Shown in pieces: positions 19,179 through 27,669 of a DNA stretch of 64,000 nucleotides (within the stretch, counting starts at the first letter, position 1; the number at the start of each line of letters is the position of its first letter). The DNA is from Anaerolineales bacterium (GTDB lineage Bacteria; Chloroflexota; Anaerolineae; Anaerolineales; UBA4823): assembly GCA_020061105.1 (NCBI GenBank), contig JAGUYW010000027.1, positions 1-64,000 on the forward strand. Reading direction: 5' to 3'. A program made the position numbers and the translations under genes. The notes under the pieces were generated by a model. It was given only the letters and a program-made list of their open reading frames with translations. It searched no databases and was not told the origin of the DNA.

Positions 19179-20745
19179 TTTTCGCATCGGCCAATATCGT
19201 GTACTTCGAGATATTCATATTTCCTTTGATCGCAAAAGCAGAGAAGAAATACTCAACCCTGAACAAAACTATGCTTTGGACTTCCTGGCTGGCGTCAATG
19301 GCACAGGCAAAACTACCGTTTTGCAAGTGCTGGTAAAACTACTTTCTACACTACAAACAGAAAACTACGGCTTCCCTATCCCAGTAGAATTAACGTATTC
19401 AACTACTGATCCATCCGGAAAAGATCAAACGATCAAAGTAACCAATCTTGACCTGGATGATGGTCGCCAGAGAAAACAACTTGTTCATAGTGTAAACGGA
19501 GGCGATGAAAAGGCCGAAAAAATCCGGCCAGAAAATCTGCCAGCACAAGTTGTGGTTTATACCACAGGAAGTGAGACAGCCTGGCAAAGAGAGCTAGGGT
19601 CTAGTGAAAGATTACCAGAAGATTCAATCGGGACATATAACGAAGCCAAAGAGGATCAACGGTATCTAACTGAGCTTCCTGGGCACCAGCCCTCTGAGCT
19701 TTCGGATGATGAAATCAATAACCGTGACCCCAACCGCAATATTCTCTTTGTCTATGAAGAACGCTTTCCTTTAGTAACTTTATGTGGGTTGCTGGCTTCC
19801 ATAAAAGATAAATTGGATGCGCAAAAACAGAACCAAATACTTCAACCCGTATTGGATTCGATTGAACTGGAAGATTTGAGCAGCTTTTCATTGCGCCTCC
19901 GCCAACACCGCGATTTGACGCCTGCTGTACAGGCTGAAATTATCGCAAAGTTACAAACTGTTGCCGACCAGATCATTCAAGCAGGCGCAGACCGGCTTTT
20001 GATTTTCGATATTGAACGTCAACTTGCTGCATTCCAACAGGATCCACAAACTTCCATTTTAGGCTTATATGCCACCCCAATCCAACTCTTCCAGCACCTT
20101 AATTTGCTTTATGAGCATCGCCCGTTTTACGATGCACCTGTTCAAAAAGTGAACGTTTTTTTGCGCAAGAAAGCCCCTGCCCAACCTGGACATCCTATCG
20201 AGCAGGCACCCCAACGCACCATGCTGCACCTGTTGGATTGGCTCAGTGATGGTGAACGCAGTTTTTTGGGACGTATGGCGCTATTTGCGCTATTCCGGGC
20301 AGACAATTTACTCATCATCCTCGATGAACCCGAGGTGCACTTCAATGATGTTTGGAAGCGTGAAATTGTCCATATGCTGGATCAAATCATGCAAGGCTGC
20401 GCCAGCCACGCCATTATCTCTACCCATTCCAGCATTGCTTTAACCGATGTGAGCAAAGACGACATTCTGGTATTTCGGCGTTTGGGTAACTATGTTGAAG
20501 GTGAAAATGCCATTAGATCTCCTGAAATTCAAACATTAGGAGCTGATCCCAGCGATATTATGGTACAAGTTTTTGGGACGAAGTTTGCAAGTGGGGCACA
20601 CAGCGTCAGTTACATTCGTAAGAAAATTGCTGAATCAGAATCACGCCAGGATTTAGAAGATTTCCAAAAAACCATAGCTCCGGGATACTGGTATTACAGA
20701 GTGCAGCTAGAAATCGATCAATTTGGCGAGCAAAGGCTACAATGA
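19165..20745 (+). CDS. AAA/ABC-type ATPase of the restriction locus (SMC/OLD/PtuA-like)
   Basis: Walker A GVNGTGKTTVLQ; signature LSDGERSF; Walker B LLIILDEPEVHF; H-loop IISTHSS; overlaps the upstream gene by 14 nt. Confidence 0.88.
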   Translation: MKLLSFRIGQYRVLRDIHISFDRKSREEILNPEQNYALDFLAGVNGTGKTTVLQVLVKLLSTLQTENYGFPIPVELTYSTTDPSGKDQTIKVTNLDLDDGRQRKQLVHSVNGGDEKAEKIRPENLPAQVVVYTTGSETAWQRELGSSERLPEDSIGTYNEAKEDQRYLTELPGHQPSELSDDEINNRDPNRNILFVYEERFPLVTLCGLLASIKDKLDAQKQNQILQPVLDSIELEDLSSFSLRLRQHRDLTPAVQAEIIAKLQTVADQIIQAGADRLLIFDIERQLAAFQQDPQTSILGLYATPIQLFQHLNLLYEHRPFYDAPVQKVNVFLRKKAPAQPGHPIEQAPQRTMLHLLDWLSDGERSFLGRMALFALFRADNLLIILDEPEVHFNDVWKREIVHMLDQIMQGCASHAIISTHSSIALTDVSKDDILVFRRLGNYVEGENAIRSPEIQTLGADPSDIMVQVFGTKFASGAHSVSYIRKKIAESESRQDLEDFQKTIAPGYWYYRVQLEIDQFGEQRLQ

Positions 20746-22010
20746 TCCATCAGGTTAGTAAGCTCAAAGATGCCAATCGCATCTTACCATATGTTATGGT
20801 GCTGCAAATTGCCGTACTAGAAGCAGCAGCGCAGGAACATATCACGCCAGAGACGATCCTGGATTTGCGTGTTTTTGTCCCGATCTTGGAAGACCATCTA
20901 AATACAAAAAGATGTTTCCGGGATAGAAGTGAAATCATCGCCAGGTGGATTATGACTGGCAAAAAAGATATTCGAAAATCATTGGTTGAGCCGCTAAGCA
21001 GATTTGCAAATACTCCTGTAGCTGAGAGAATACGTTTTATCGATGCAATTCGAGACGATATTTTGTTGCTTTATCATCCAAGAGATGCAGAATTCAAAGT
21101 GGCTATTCTGAGGAATGAAGCGGGGGATTGGAAAAAAGGCGCTCGGGATTTCTTGTACGAATTTTATGATTTATGGCAAACAGGGTTTCCAGGCTACATC
21201 TTCCCAAGATCCAGACAGAAGTACGCTCGCCAAGATTTTGTCCAGGAATTCGAAAAGTGCAATCCAGATCTGTTCATTTGCGCAGTTTGTGATGGAGCAG
21301 CCTACACCACCAAAACGGCTGGGCACGTCTATACTAGTGTAGATCACTTTTTCCCACGCTCGATTTATCCTCATCTTTCCTGCCACCCTCTAAATCTTGT
21401 TCCCATTTGTTCATGTTGCAACAGTTTCATCAAGGGTGATAACGACCCCATGATCTTAGATGATCGACCGCTACAACTTATTGATTTGATTCTCCCCTAT
21501 CAAGGATCAGATAATGCTCTACGCCAAAAAGCGTATATCGCCGTGGTAAAGAGAAACCCGAGACACCCCAAACCCGAACACCCCATGCAATTAGAACTAA
21601 AGCCAGCGCGTGATTTCGATGCCGGTAATAAAATTGCTGCCTTCAATAAATTGTACGATGTTAACGGACGGTGGAATGCAAGTTTGGATGAAATCGAAGA
21701 TCATGTCTTTCGACGTCTCACCCAGTATTTAGCAATAATCGATTCAGCCAACCTGGCATCTGATCCTGACGCGCTTATCCGTCTCCTGAAAACATTGATG
21801 GCGCAAACCGACCTGGAAAACATGGGGAAAGATTCATTTGCTTTTCCAATGGTTTGGTTACTCAAAAGTTATATTGATCAAGTTGAAAACCAAAGAGAAA
21901 ATGCCCCCATACTGAAGGCACTTACAGATTGGGCAAAGCACAATAGTCAACGATGCAAATTGTTAGAAGTACATTCAGAAGTCATCAAGCAACGAGTACC
22001 TGATGATTAA
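20742..22010 (+). CDS. HNH endonuclease domain protein
   Basis: CAVCDG...VDHFFPRSIYPHLSCHPLNLVPICSCCNSFIKGD; ATGA overlap with the ATPase gene. Confidence 0.85.
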   Translation: MIHQVSKLKDANRILPYVMVLQIAVLEAAAQEHITPETILDLRVFVPILEDHLNTKRCFRDRSEIIARWIMTGKKDIRKSLVEPLSRFANTPVAERIRFIDAIRDDILLLYHPRDAEFKVAILRNEAGDWKKGARDFLYEFYDLWQTGFPGYIFPRSRQKYARQDFVQEFEKCNPDLFICAVCDGAAYTTKTAGHVYTSVDHFFPRSIYPHLSCHPLNLVPICSCCNSFIKGDNDPMILDDRPLQLIDLILPYQGSDNALRQKAYIAVVKRNPRHPKPEHPMQLELKPARDFDAGNKIAAFNKLYDVNGRWNASLDEIEDHVFRRLTQYLAIIDSANLASDPDALIRLLKTLMAQTDLENMGKDSFAFPMVWLLKSYIDQVENQRENAPILKALTDWAKHNSQRCKLLEVHSEVIKQRVPDD

Positions 22011-22034
22011 GAAATGGAGGCCGGGAGGAATAAA

Positions 22035-23063
22035 ATGCAATTCAAAGATGCTGCGTATGAAATTCTAAAGAAAGCCGGCCAGCCCCTTCACTATAGAGAG
22101 ATCGCGTCCCGAGCACAGGCCACCGGGATGCTGGAGACCACCGGGCTAACCCCCGAAGCCACGATGGGGGCGCAATTATATACCGATACTCTAAACCCCG
22201 ACTCGCGCTTTCGCCGCGGCGATCAACGGGGAACATTTTTGTTGAAAAGCGCAGCCTCTGGCAGCATCCAACAGCAAATTGAAAATATTCATTCTCAGGT
22301 TCGAAAAGATTTGCGTAAACAACTGCTGCAAATGCCGCCGCAGAAATTTGAAGAACTGATCCGCTTGCTTTTGGAGCAGATGGGTTTTGAAGAGACGGAA
22401 ACCACTCCCTATAGCAACGATAAAGGTGTGGATGTGCGCGGCGTACTGCGCTCCAATCCGCTTAGTGTGGTTAGGGTAGCCATCCAGGCCAAGCGCTGGA
22501 CGAAAAACGTGGGCTCGGGCGTCGTGCGTGATTTGCGGGGTTCGCTCAAAATAGCCGATTCTGAACAAGGTTTGATCATCACTCCCAGCGATTTTTCCAC
22601 TAGCGCAATCGAGGAGGCTCAGTCCGTAGGAAAAACACCGATCCAGCTAATCAAAGGGGATCAGTTGGTTGATTTGCTCATTCGTCACAATGTTGGCGTG
22701 AAGCAGGAGCAGTATACGGTTCCGTCTATCGATACCGAATACTGGACGGAAGTTTTGGGGATTTCTCTGCTTGAAGTAGAACCACCACCGGTCAAAATTA
22801 GCAAATCTAAGCGTGCAACAACATTAGGGGTTACTTTCCCGTTGACAATCCAGGCCAGTTATAAAAATCAAAGTATCATAGCCCAACTGATGAATTTGAA
22901 TGGGCTGGTGCTGTGGAACAATCAGGAATTTGCCACGCCTTCCAGCGCTGCCAAAGCCGTGGCCTCAGATTGGAAAGCTGTCAATGGCTGGGATTTCTGG
23001 CGCTACCAGGACCCAGAAACAGGGGAATGGGAAAAGATCGGGAAACTAAGAAAAAGGAAATGA
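22035..23063 (+). CDS. Mrr-type restriction endonuclease with N-terminal HARE-HTH and C-terminal RAMA/DUF4357-like domain
   Basis: HARE-HTH: MQFKDAAYEILKKAGQPLHYREIASRA...GDQRGTFLL; Mrr: FEELIRLLLEQMGFEETETTPYSNDKGVDVRG...RVAIQAKRW; C-term: LNGLVLWNNQEFATPSSAAKAVASDWKAVNGWDFWRYQD. RBS GGGAGGA precedes 22035. Confidence 0.85.
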   Translation: MQFKDAAYEILKKAGQPLHYREIASRAQATGMLETTGLTPEATMGAQLYTDTLNPDSRFRRGDQRGTFLLKSAASGSIQQQIENIHSQVRKDLRKQLLQMPPQKFEELIRLLLEQMGFEETETTPYSNDKGVDVRGVLRSNPLSVVRVAIQAKRWTKNVGSGVVRDLRGSLKIADSEQGLIITPSDFSTSAIEEAQSVGKTPIQLIKGDQLVDLLIRHNVGVKQEQYTVPSIDTEYWTEVLGISLLEVEPPPVKISKSKRATTLGVTFPLTIQASYKNQSIIAQLMNLNGLVLWNNQEFATPSSAAKAVASDWKAVNGWDFWRYQDPETGEWEKIGKLRKRK

Positions 23064-24007
23064 TGAATCGAGGGAAAATGGCTATTTCACGCTTACAAAA
23101 AGTTCAGTTACGAGAATTATGGGCGCATGAAGCTCACGGATTTACAAAGTGGTTGGCTGAAAATATAGATTTTCTGGGTGAGGCTTTGAACCTTGAATTG
23201 ACTTTGATCGAACGCGAAGCCGCAGCTGGACCTTTCACGGCTGATATTCTGGCTGAAGACTCGGATGGTAACTACGTCATCATCGAAAACCAGTTAGAAC
23301 AAACAGATCACGATCACCTGGGGAAGTTGATTACATATTTGAGCAACTTAGAGGCCAAAAAAGCTGTTTGGATTACCAGGGCTCCAAGACCTGAACATGA
23401 AAAGGCAATCCACTGGCTTAACGAAGTGATTCCGGCAGACACCGCTTTTTATCTCATCAAGTTAGAAGCATATCGAATTGATCAATCTGCTCCTGCGCCT
23501 CTGTTGTCAATTGTCGCTGGCCCGAGCACAGAAAGTAAACGGGTAGGCATCCAAAAGAAAGAACTGGCTGAACGCCATATCCTACGTTTGGAGTTTTGGA
23601 AAGGGCTTTTGGAACGAGCTAAGACGATCGCACCCAGCCTTGCCAATCGTACACCAAGTAAAGACAATTGGATCTCAGTGGGTGCTGGAAAAAGCGGCTT
23701 TAGCTACAGCTATGTGATCCGCATGGAAGATGCCCATATCGAGTTGTATATTGATGTGGGTGAAGCTGATAGAAATAAACAGTTGTTTGATACTCTCGCA
23801 ACGAATAAAGATGATATTCAAAGAGCTTTTGGCAAACCCCTTGAATGGCAGCGATTGGATGAAAAGCGCGGTTGCCGAATCCGGCATGTTTTTTCCAGTT
23901 CTGGTTTGAGTAATCAAGAAAGATGGCCTGAGCTCCAGCAACATATGTTGGAAACGATGGTATCTTTCCAAAGGGTGTTCAGGGAAGAATTGAACAAGTT
24001 GAGGTAG
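23060..24007 (+). CDS. DUF4268 protein with PD-(D/E)XK-like N-terminal domain
   Basis: FTADILAEDSDGNYVIIENQLEQTDHDHLGKLITY (D...ExQ); C-term typical of DUF4268; ATGATGA start overlaps the upstream stop. Confidence 0.78.
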   Translation: MMNRGKMAISRLQKVQLRELWAHEAHGFTKWLAENIDFLGEALNLELTLIEREAAAGPFTADILAEDSDGNYVIIENQLEQTDHDHLGKLITYLSNLEAKKAVWITRAPRPEHEKAIHWLNEVIPADTAFYLIKLEAYRIDQSAPAPLLSIVAGPSTESKRVGIQKKELAERHILRLEFWKGLLERAKTIAPSLANRTPSKDNWISVGAGKSGFSYSYVIRMEDAHIELYIDVGEADRNKQLFDTLATNKDDIQRAFGKPLEWQRLDEKRGCRIRHVFSSSGLSNQERWPELQQHMLETMVSFQRVFREELNKLR

Positions 24008-24009
24008 GA

Positions 24010-24522
24010 ATGATGTCTGAAAACCTGGCGGGGTTGATTGGCGGGATGTTTTGTAGTGGGCTGGTTGCGGTTGGCATGCTTGGGTTGGGAGGTTTCTTGA
24101 TAGTCTATTACACTCGCAGCCGCAAACTTAAGACAATCCACTCGGCCTGGCCGAGCGTTATCGGGCGGGTGCTAAACGCCAGCATTCAGGAAGGCGCCCG
24201 AACCCGGTTCGAAGATGATACTCCTTACTTTGCCCAGGTGGAGTTCGAATATCAGGCTGCAGGGCAGACATATCGCCTGAAACAGGGCGTTGGGCGCGCG
24301 TATTCCTGGCAGGCTAAGGCAGAGCGCCATTTGCAGCATTATCCGGTTGGGGGGCAGGTGACGGTTTTCTATAACCCTGAAAATCCAGAACAGGCGCGCC
24401 TGGAGCAGATGCAGCAGGGCGCCGGGGCGGTGTGGGCTTTGATTGTTGGGGTATTTTGCCTGTTGCTGGGCGGCTGTGCGGCTTGTGGGGCAGCGGCAAG
24501 CCTGGCCGGTAGTTTTTTGTAA
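24010..24522 (+). CDS. DUF3592 domain membrane protein
   Basis: N- and C-terminal TM; QVEFEYQAAGQTYRLKQGVG...HYPVGGQVTVFYNPENPEQARLE. Confidence 0.8.
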   Translation: MMSENLAGLIGGMFCSGLVAVGMLGLGGFLIVYYTRSRKLKTIHSAWPSVIGRVLNASIQEGARTRFEDDTPYFAQVEFEYQAAGQTYRLKQGVGRAYSWQAKAERHLQHYPVGGQVTVFYNPENPEQARLEQMQQGAGAVWALIVGVFCLLLGGCAACGAAASLAGSFL

Positions 24523-24541
24523 ACCATGTGGAGAGGTATTA

Positions 24542-25195
24542 ATGCTGTTACAAACTGAACGCCAGGAAATTGTCCATTTTGGACGGAAATTGCTCGCCGC
24601 GCAACTTACTACCGGCTCGGGCGGAAACTTGAGCATCATCGATCGCCAGCTCGGGCTGGTCGCCATTAAACCGAGCGGTGTGGATTACCTGGAAATGCAA
24701 GCCGGAGATGTGGTGGTGGTCGACCTGGCAGGCAAGATTGTGGAAGGACGGCTCAAGCCCTCCAGCGAACTGAGCCTGCACCTTGAGTTGCTCCAGGCGC
24801 GCCCCGATATCCAGGCCGTGGTGCACACCCACCAGGTCTACGCCACGACATTCGCCTGCCTGGGCCAGGAGATTCCGGCGGTGCATTACCTGGTCGGCTA
24901 TGCCGGTGATAAGGTGCCGTTGGCGAAATACGCCACCTATGGCACGCCGGAACTGGCGCGCAATATCGCCCAGGCGATCGGCCAATATAATGCTTGCCTG
25001 ATGGCGAATCACGGGATTGTCACGGTGGGCAAGAGCCTGGAGGCGGCCTTTAACGTGGCGGAAGAGATCGAACTGGTGGCGCGCCTGTATTACCAGGGCC
25101 TGTGCATCGGCAAGCCGCAAATCCTATCGCAAGATGAAATGGCAGTCGTGGTGAAGAAGTTTGCCACGTATGGGCAGCCGCAAGCGGCTGAGTGA
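24542..25195 (+). CDS. fucA: Class II aldolase (L-fuculose-phosphate aldolase-like)
   Basis: TTGSGGNLSIIDRQLGLVAIKPSGVDY ... VVHTHQVYATTFACL ... CLMANHGIVTVGKSLEAAF. Confidence 0.88.
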   Translation: MLLQTERQEIVHFGRKLLAAQLTTGSGGNLSIIDRQLGLVAIKPSGVDYLEMQAGDVVVVDLAGKIVEGRLKPSSELSLHLELLQARPDIQAVVHTHQVYATTFACLGQEIPAVHYLVGYAGDKVPLAKYATYGTPELARNIAQAIGQYNACLMANHGIVTVGKSLEAAFNVAEEIELVARLYYQGLCIGKPQILSQDEMAVVVKKFATYGQPQAAE

Positions 25196-25203
25196 GTGGG
25201 GCG

Positions 25204-25896
25204 TTAGCCGGCTGGTGGGGAAGCCTCGCCGCGCTCGGCGAGCAGTTGGTGTAAGCGCGGATGGTCGCTGTACACGCCGCGATACTCCGGTTTGAGCAAG
25301 GCGGCAATCTGGCACATAATCTCGTCGGTGTGTTGTTGCAGCGTTTCTTCGCGCTCCTGGCTGCGGCTGGGTGGCAGGGTGAAGGGTAGGCCGATGCGAG
25401 CGATCACTTTCGAGCGGCGCAGGCGTAAGGCCTCGTGGACGACGCGTTTATCTTCGGTGCCCATCAAAGCCACCGGGATAATCGGTACATTGGCTTTGCT
25501 GGCCAGAAAACTCACCCCCGGTTTGCCCTCGATCAGGGCGCCGGTCTGGCTGCGGGTGCCCTCCGGCGCCAGCACCAGCAAGCCGCCCTTGCGCAGCCGG
25601 TTGAGCGCCTTGCGCACGGCGGCGAAATCGGCGTTGAAGCGGTCGATGAAGATAGCGTCCATCTGGTGAGCAAACCAGCGCCACAGCGGGCTGCGTTCGT
25701 ATTTCTCGGCTACGAACATGATGATATCCTGGCGTTCGAGCACGGCGTACACCATGGCTGGATCCAGGCGCCCCAAATGATTGGAGGCGACAACGTAGTT
25801 CCCGCTGATGGGCAGATTTTCGGCGCCCTCGATTTCTAAGCGGGTGGTCAGACGAACAAAGTTCTTGATGATCCAGCGAGCGAGTTGGTAGCCCAT
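25204..25896 (-). CDS. plsC: 1-acyl-sn-glycerol-3-phosphate acyltransferase
   Basis: NYVVASNHLGRLDP (NHx4D); IFIDRFN; VLAPEGTRSQTG. Confidence 0.92.
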   Translation of the reverse strand: MGYQLARWIIKNFVRLTTRLEIEGAENLPISGNYVVASNHLGRLDPAMVYAVLERQDIIMFVAEKYERSPLWRWFAHQMDAIFIDRFNADFAAVRKALNRLRKGGLLVLAPEGTRSQTGALIEGKPGVSFLASKANVPIIPVALMGTEDKRVVHEALRLRRSKVIARIGLPFTLPPSRSQEREETLQQHTDEIMCQIAALLKPEYRGVYSDHPRLHQLLAERGEASPPAG

Positions 25897-26029
25897 ATCC
25901 CTTTAGTCGATGAAATGCATGGTTGGGTTGCTTGTAATTGCCATCCTGCAGTAATCATATCTTGCAGTTGGCAAATCGTCAATCTCTGCGGCGCGAGTTG
26001 GTGCGCCAGCACGTCGAAGCCCAGGAAGG

Positions 26030-27268
26030 TTAGCGCTTACGGACGAACTGGATGACCCCCCAGCGCCCACTGGTCTGCCAGTGGGCGTCGATTTGTGCGG
26101 CGGCCTGGGCAACGCCGGGCTGTAAACCGGCGATGGTGTTGGCTTTTATCACGCGCAACGCCAGCCAGGGGCTGGGGGCGTACTGCAGAACCTGCTCCAG
26201 GGGCGTTTCGGGGGGCCAGTGGCGGTCGCCCACCCAGCGCCGGTAGTTGGCGTCGCCTTTGTTGATCAGCAGGCCGGCTTCGCTCAGTTGGCGCAGCAGC
26301 GCACCTGGCATTTGCCAGCCGGGCAGCGGCGAGGTCCAGAAATAATCGCTGCGCAGTTGCAGGCGCCCGGCGTCCATATCAAGCAACAGGCGCTGACCGA
26401 GGGCCTGGAATTCACCGGGCGCTTGGCCTTCCAGAAATTCGATCATTGCCAGCACGTCACCGGCGGTAGCGTCCGAGACATAGGTGGGGTGCGGCTTGAC
26501 GTGCAGGCGCGTTTGCTCGGCCAGACCGGTGCGCAGCAGGAAATCGACCAGCACGAGGTCGTATGCCAGTTCCATCCCGGCGTTGTCGAGGATGAAATCT
26601 ATCCGCCGGCGGGAATTTTCCAGGGTGCAGACGGTTTGGCTGGCCTCTCTGGATTGGTCTGCCAGCAGCATTTCATCCAGACGGTCTACTGCTGGGGCGT
26701 CTGGTTGTTCGCTGGAGCCGGCTGGCCACATGCTGCGGTCGGCCTGGTTGCCCCAAATCGCCAATCGCAAACGGCGCGCCAGCAATTCAGCGTTCGCCTG
26801 CGGAGGTGGTGTTTCTGATGGGTGTCCTGCCCCGGCAGCGGCGTAGAACTGCTGGATAGCCGGCAAAATACCTGGCAAATCTTGCTCCTTGTGCATCAGA
26901 TACGGGTCAACCATGAAGCCTGCTCCGGGCTGGTAATAGTCGGTGGCTTGCAAGATGCGGCGGAAGAAATACGTTTCGGCGGCAAACCACGGCGCTTCCA
27001 GCCAGGTCTGCCCAAGGTAGGGGGCGAAGTCACGTTCCCAGGCGGCGGCGTCCGGCGCATGCGGATCATCCAGCGCGGTCATTTTTCCGTGTGGCATCTC
27101 TGCCAGCAAGGCCTGCAGGCCGCGCTGGGCCTCGGCGTGCCAGGCCCGGCTTTGCAGCGTTTGCCGGGCAATGCGCGGCAGGCGGTTGGTAATAGTTTGG
27201 TGGGCAAATGGGTTATCCTGATCTGTTCCGCGCAGCGGCGGGGGCAGGGGCAAGTTCGGTTGGGTCAT
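26030..27268 (-). CDS. DUF89 / ARMT1-like family protein (predicted damage-control phosphatase)
   Basis: MTQPNLPLPPPLRGTDQDNPFAHQTITNRLPRI...FILDNAGMELAYDLVLVDFLL...GDANYRRWVGD; start reassigned to 27268. Confidence 0.85.
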   Translation of the reverse strand: MTQPNLPLPPPLRGTDQDNPFAHQTITNRLPRIARQTLQSRAWHAEAQRGLQALLAEMPHGKMTALDDPHAPDAAAWERDFAPYLGQTWLEAPWFAAETYFFRRILQATDYYQPGAGFMVDPYLMHKEQDLPGILPAIQQFYAAAGAGHPSETPPPQANAELLARRLRLAIWGNQADRSMWPAGSSEQPDAPAVDRLDEMLLADQSREASQTVCTLENSRRRIDFILDNAGMELAYDLVLVDFLLRTGLAEQTRLHVKPHPTYVSDATAGDVLAMIEFLEGQAPGEFQALGQRLLLDMDAGRLQLRSDYFWTSPLPGWQMPGALLRQLSEAGLLINKGDANYRRWVGDRHWPPETPLEQVLQYAPSPWLALRVIKANTIAGLQPGVAQAAAQIDAHWQTSGRWGVIQFVRKR

Positions 27269-27669
27269 CTGGATGGGCCTTCCTGGGTTTCTATGAGGCC
27301 GTTGTCGCCGTCCACAAGCAGTAAGTCGCCGCTGTGCAGCTGTTCGCAGGCGATCTGATCGAGACAGGGGATTTCGGCAATAATGCAGCCCACGGCGATG
27401 ATGGTCTCGCATTCGGCGTTGAGGATGGCTGCCGGGGCTTTACCGTTGAACTTTAACCGGTACAGAGTGTAAGAACCGACTGTTGAGCCTTTGCCGCTGG
27501 GAAAAACCAGCACTTTGCCGGCGATCGATTGTCCTTCCAGATCGTGACCGCGCTCGACCACCACCCCGGTATCGGGGTCAACCCCCCCGAAGAATGAGAT
27601 GCCCATCCTGCTGACCAGCGCCGGCCCTTGGGCGCGCCCAGGGGCGATTTTCCGACCATGTAATTTCAT
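27265..27669 (-). CDS. Aconitase X small (swivel) subunit
   Basis: GRKIAPGRAQGPALVSRMGISFFGGVDPDTGVVVERGHDLEGQSIAGKVLVFPSGKGSTVGSYTLYRL. Confidence 0.9.
   Translation of the reverse strand: MKLHGRKIAPGRAQGPALVSRMGISFFGGVDPDTGVVVERGHDLEGQSIAGKVLVFPSGKGSTVGSYTLYRLKFNGKAPAAILNAECETIIAVGCIIAEIPCLDQIACEQLHSGDLLLVDGDNGLIETQEGPSR

Noticed and set aside
20742-22010. HNH gene as a group II intron or homing endonuclease
   Set aside because: No intron structure or RT nearby; tight ATGA overlap with the ATPase gene indicates an operon component
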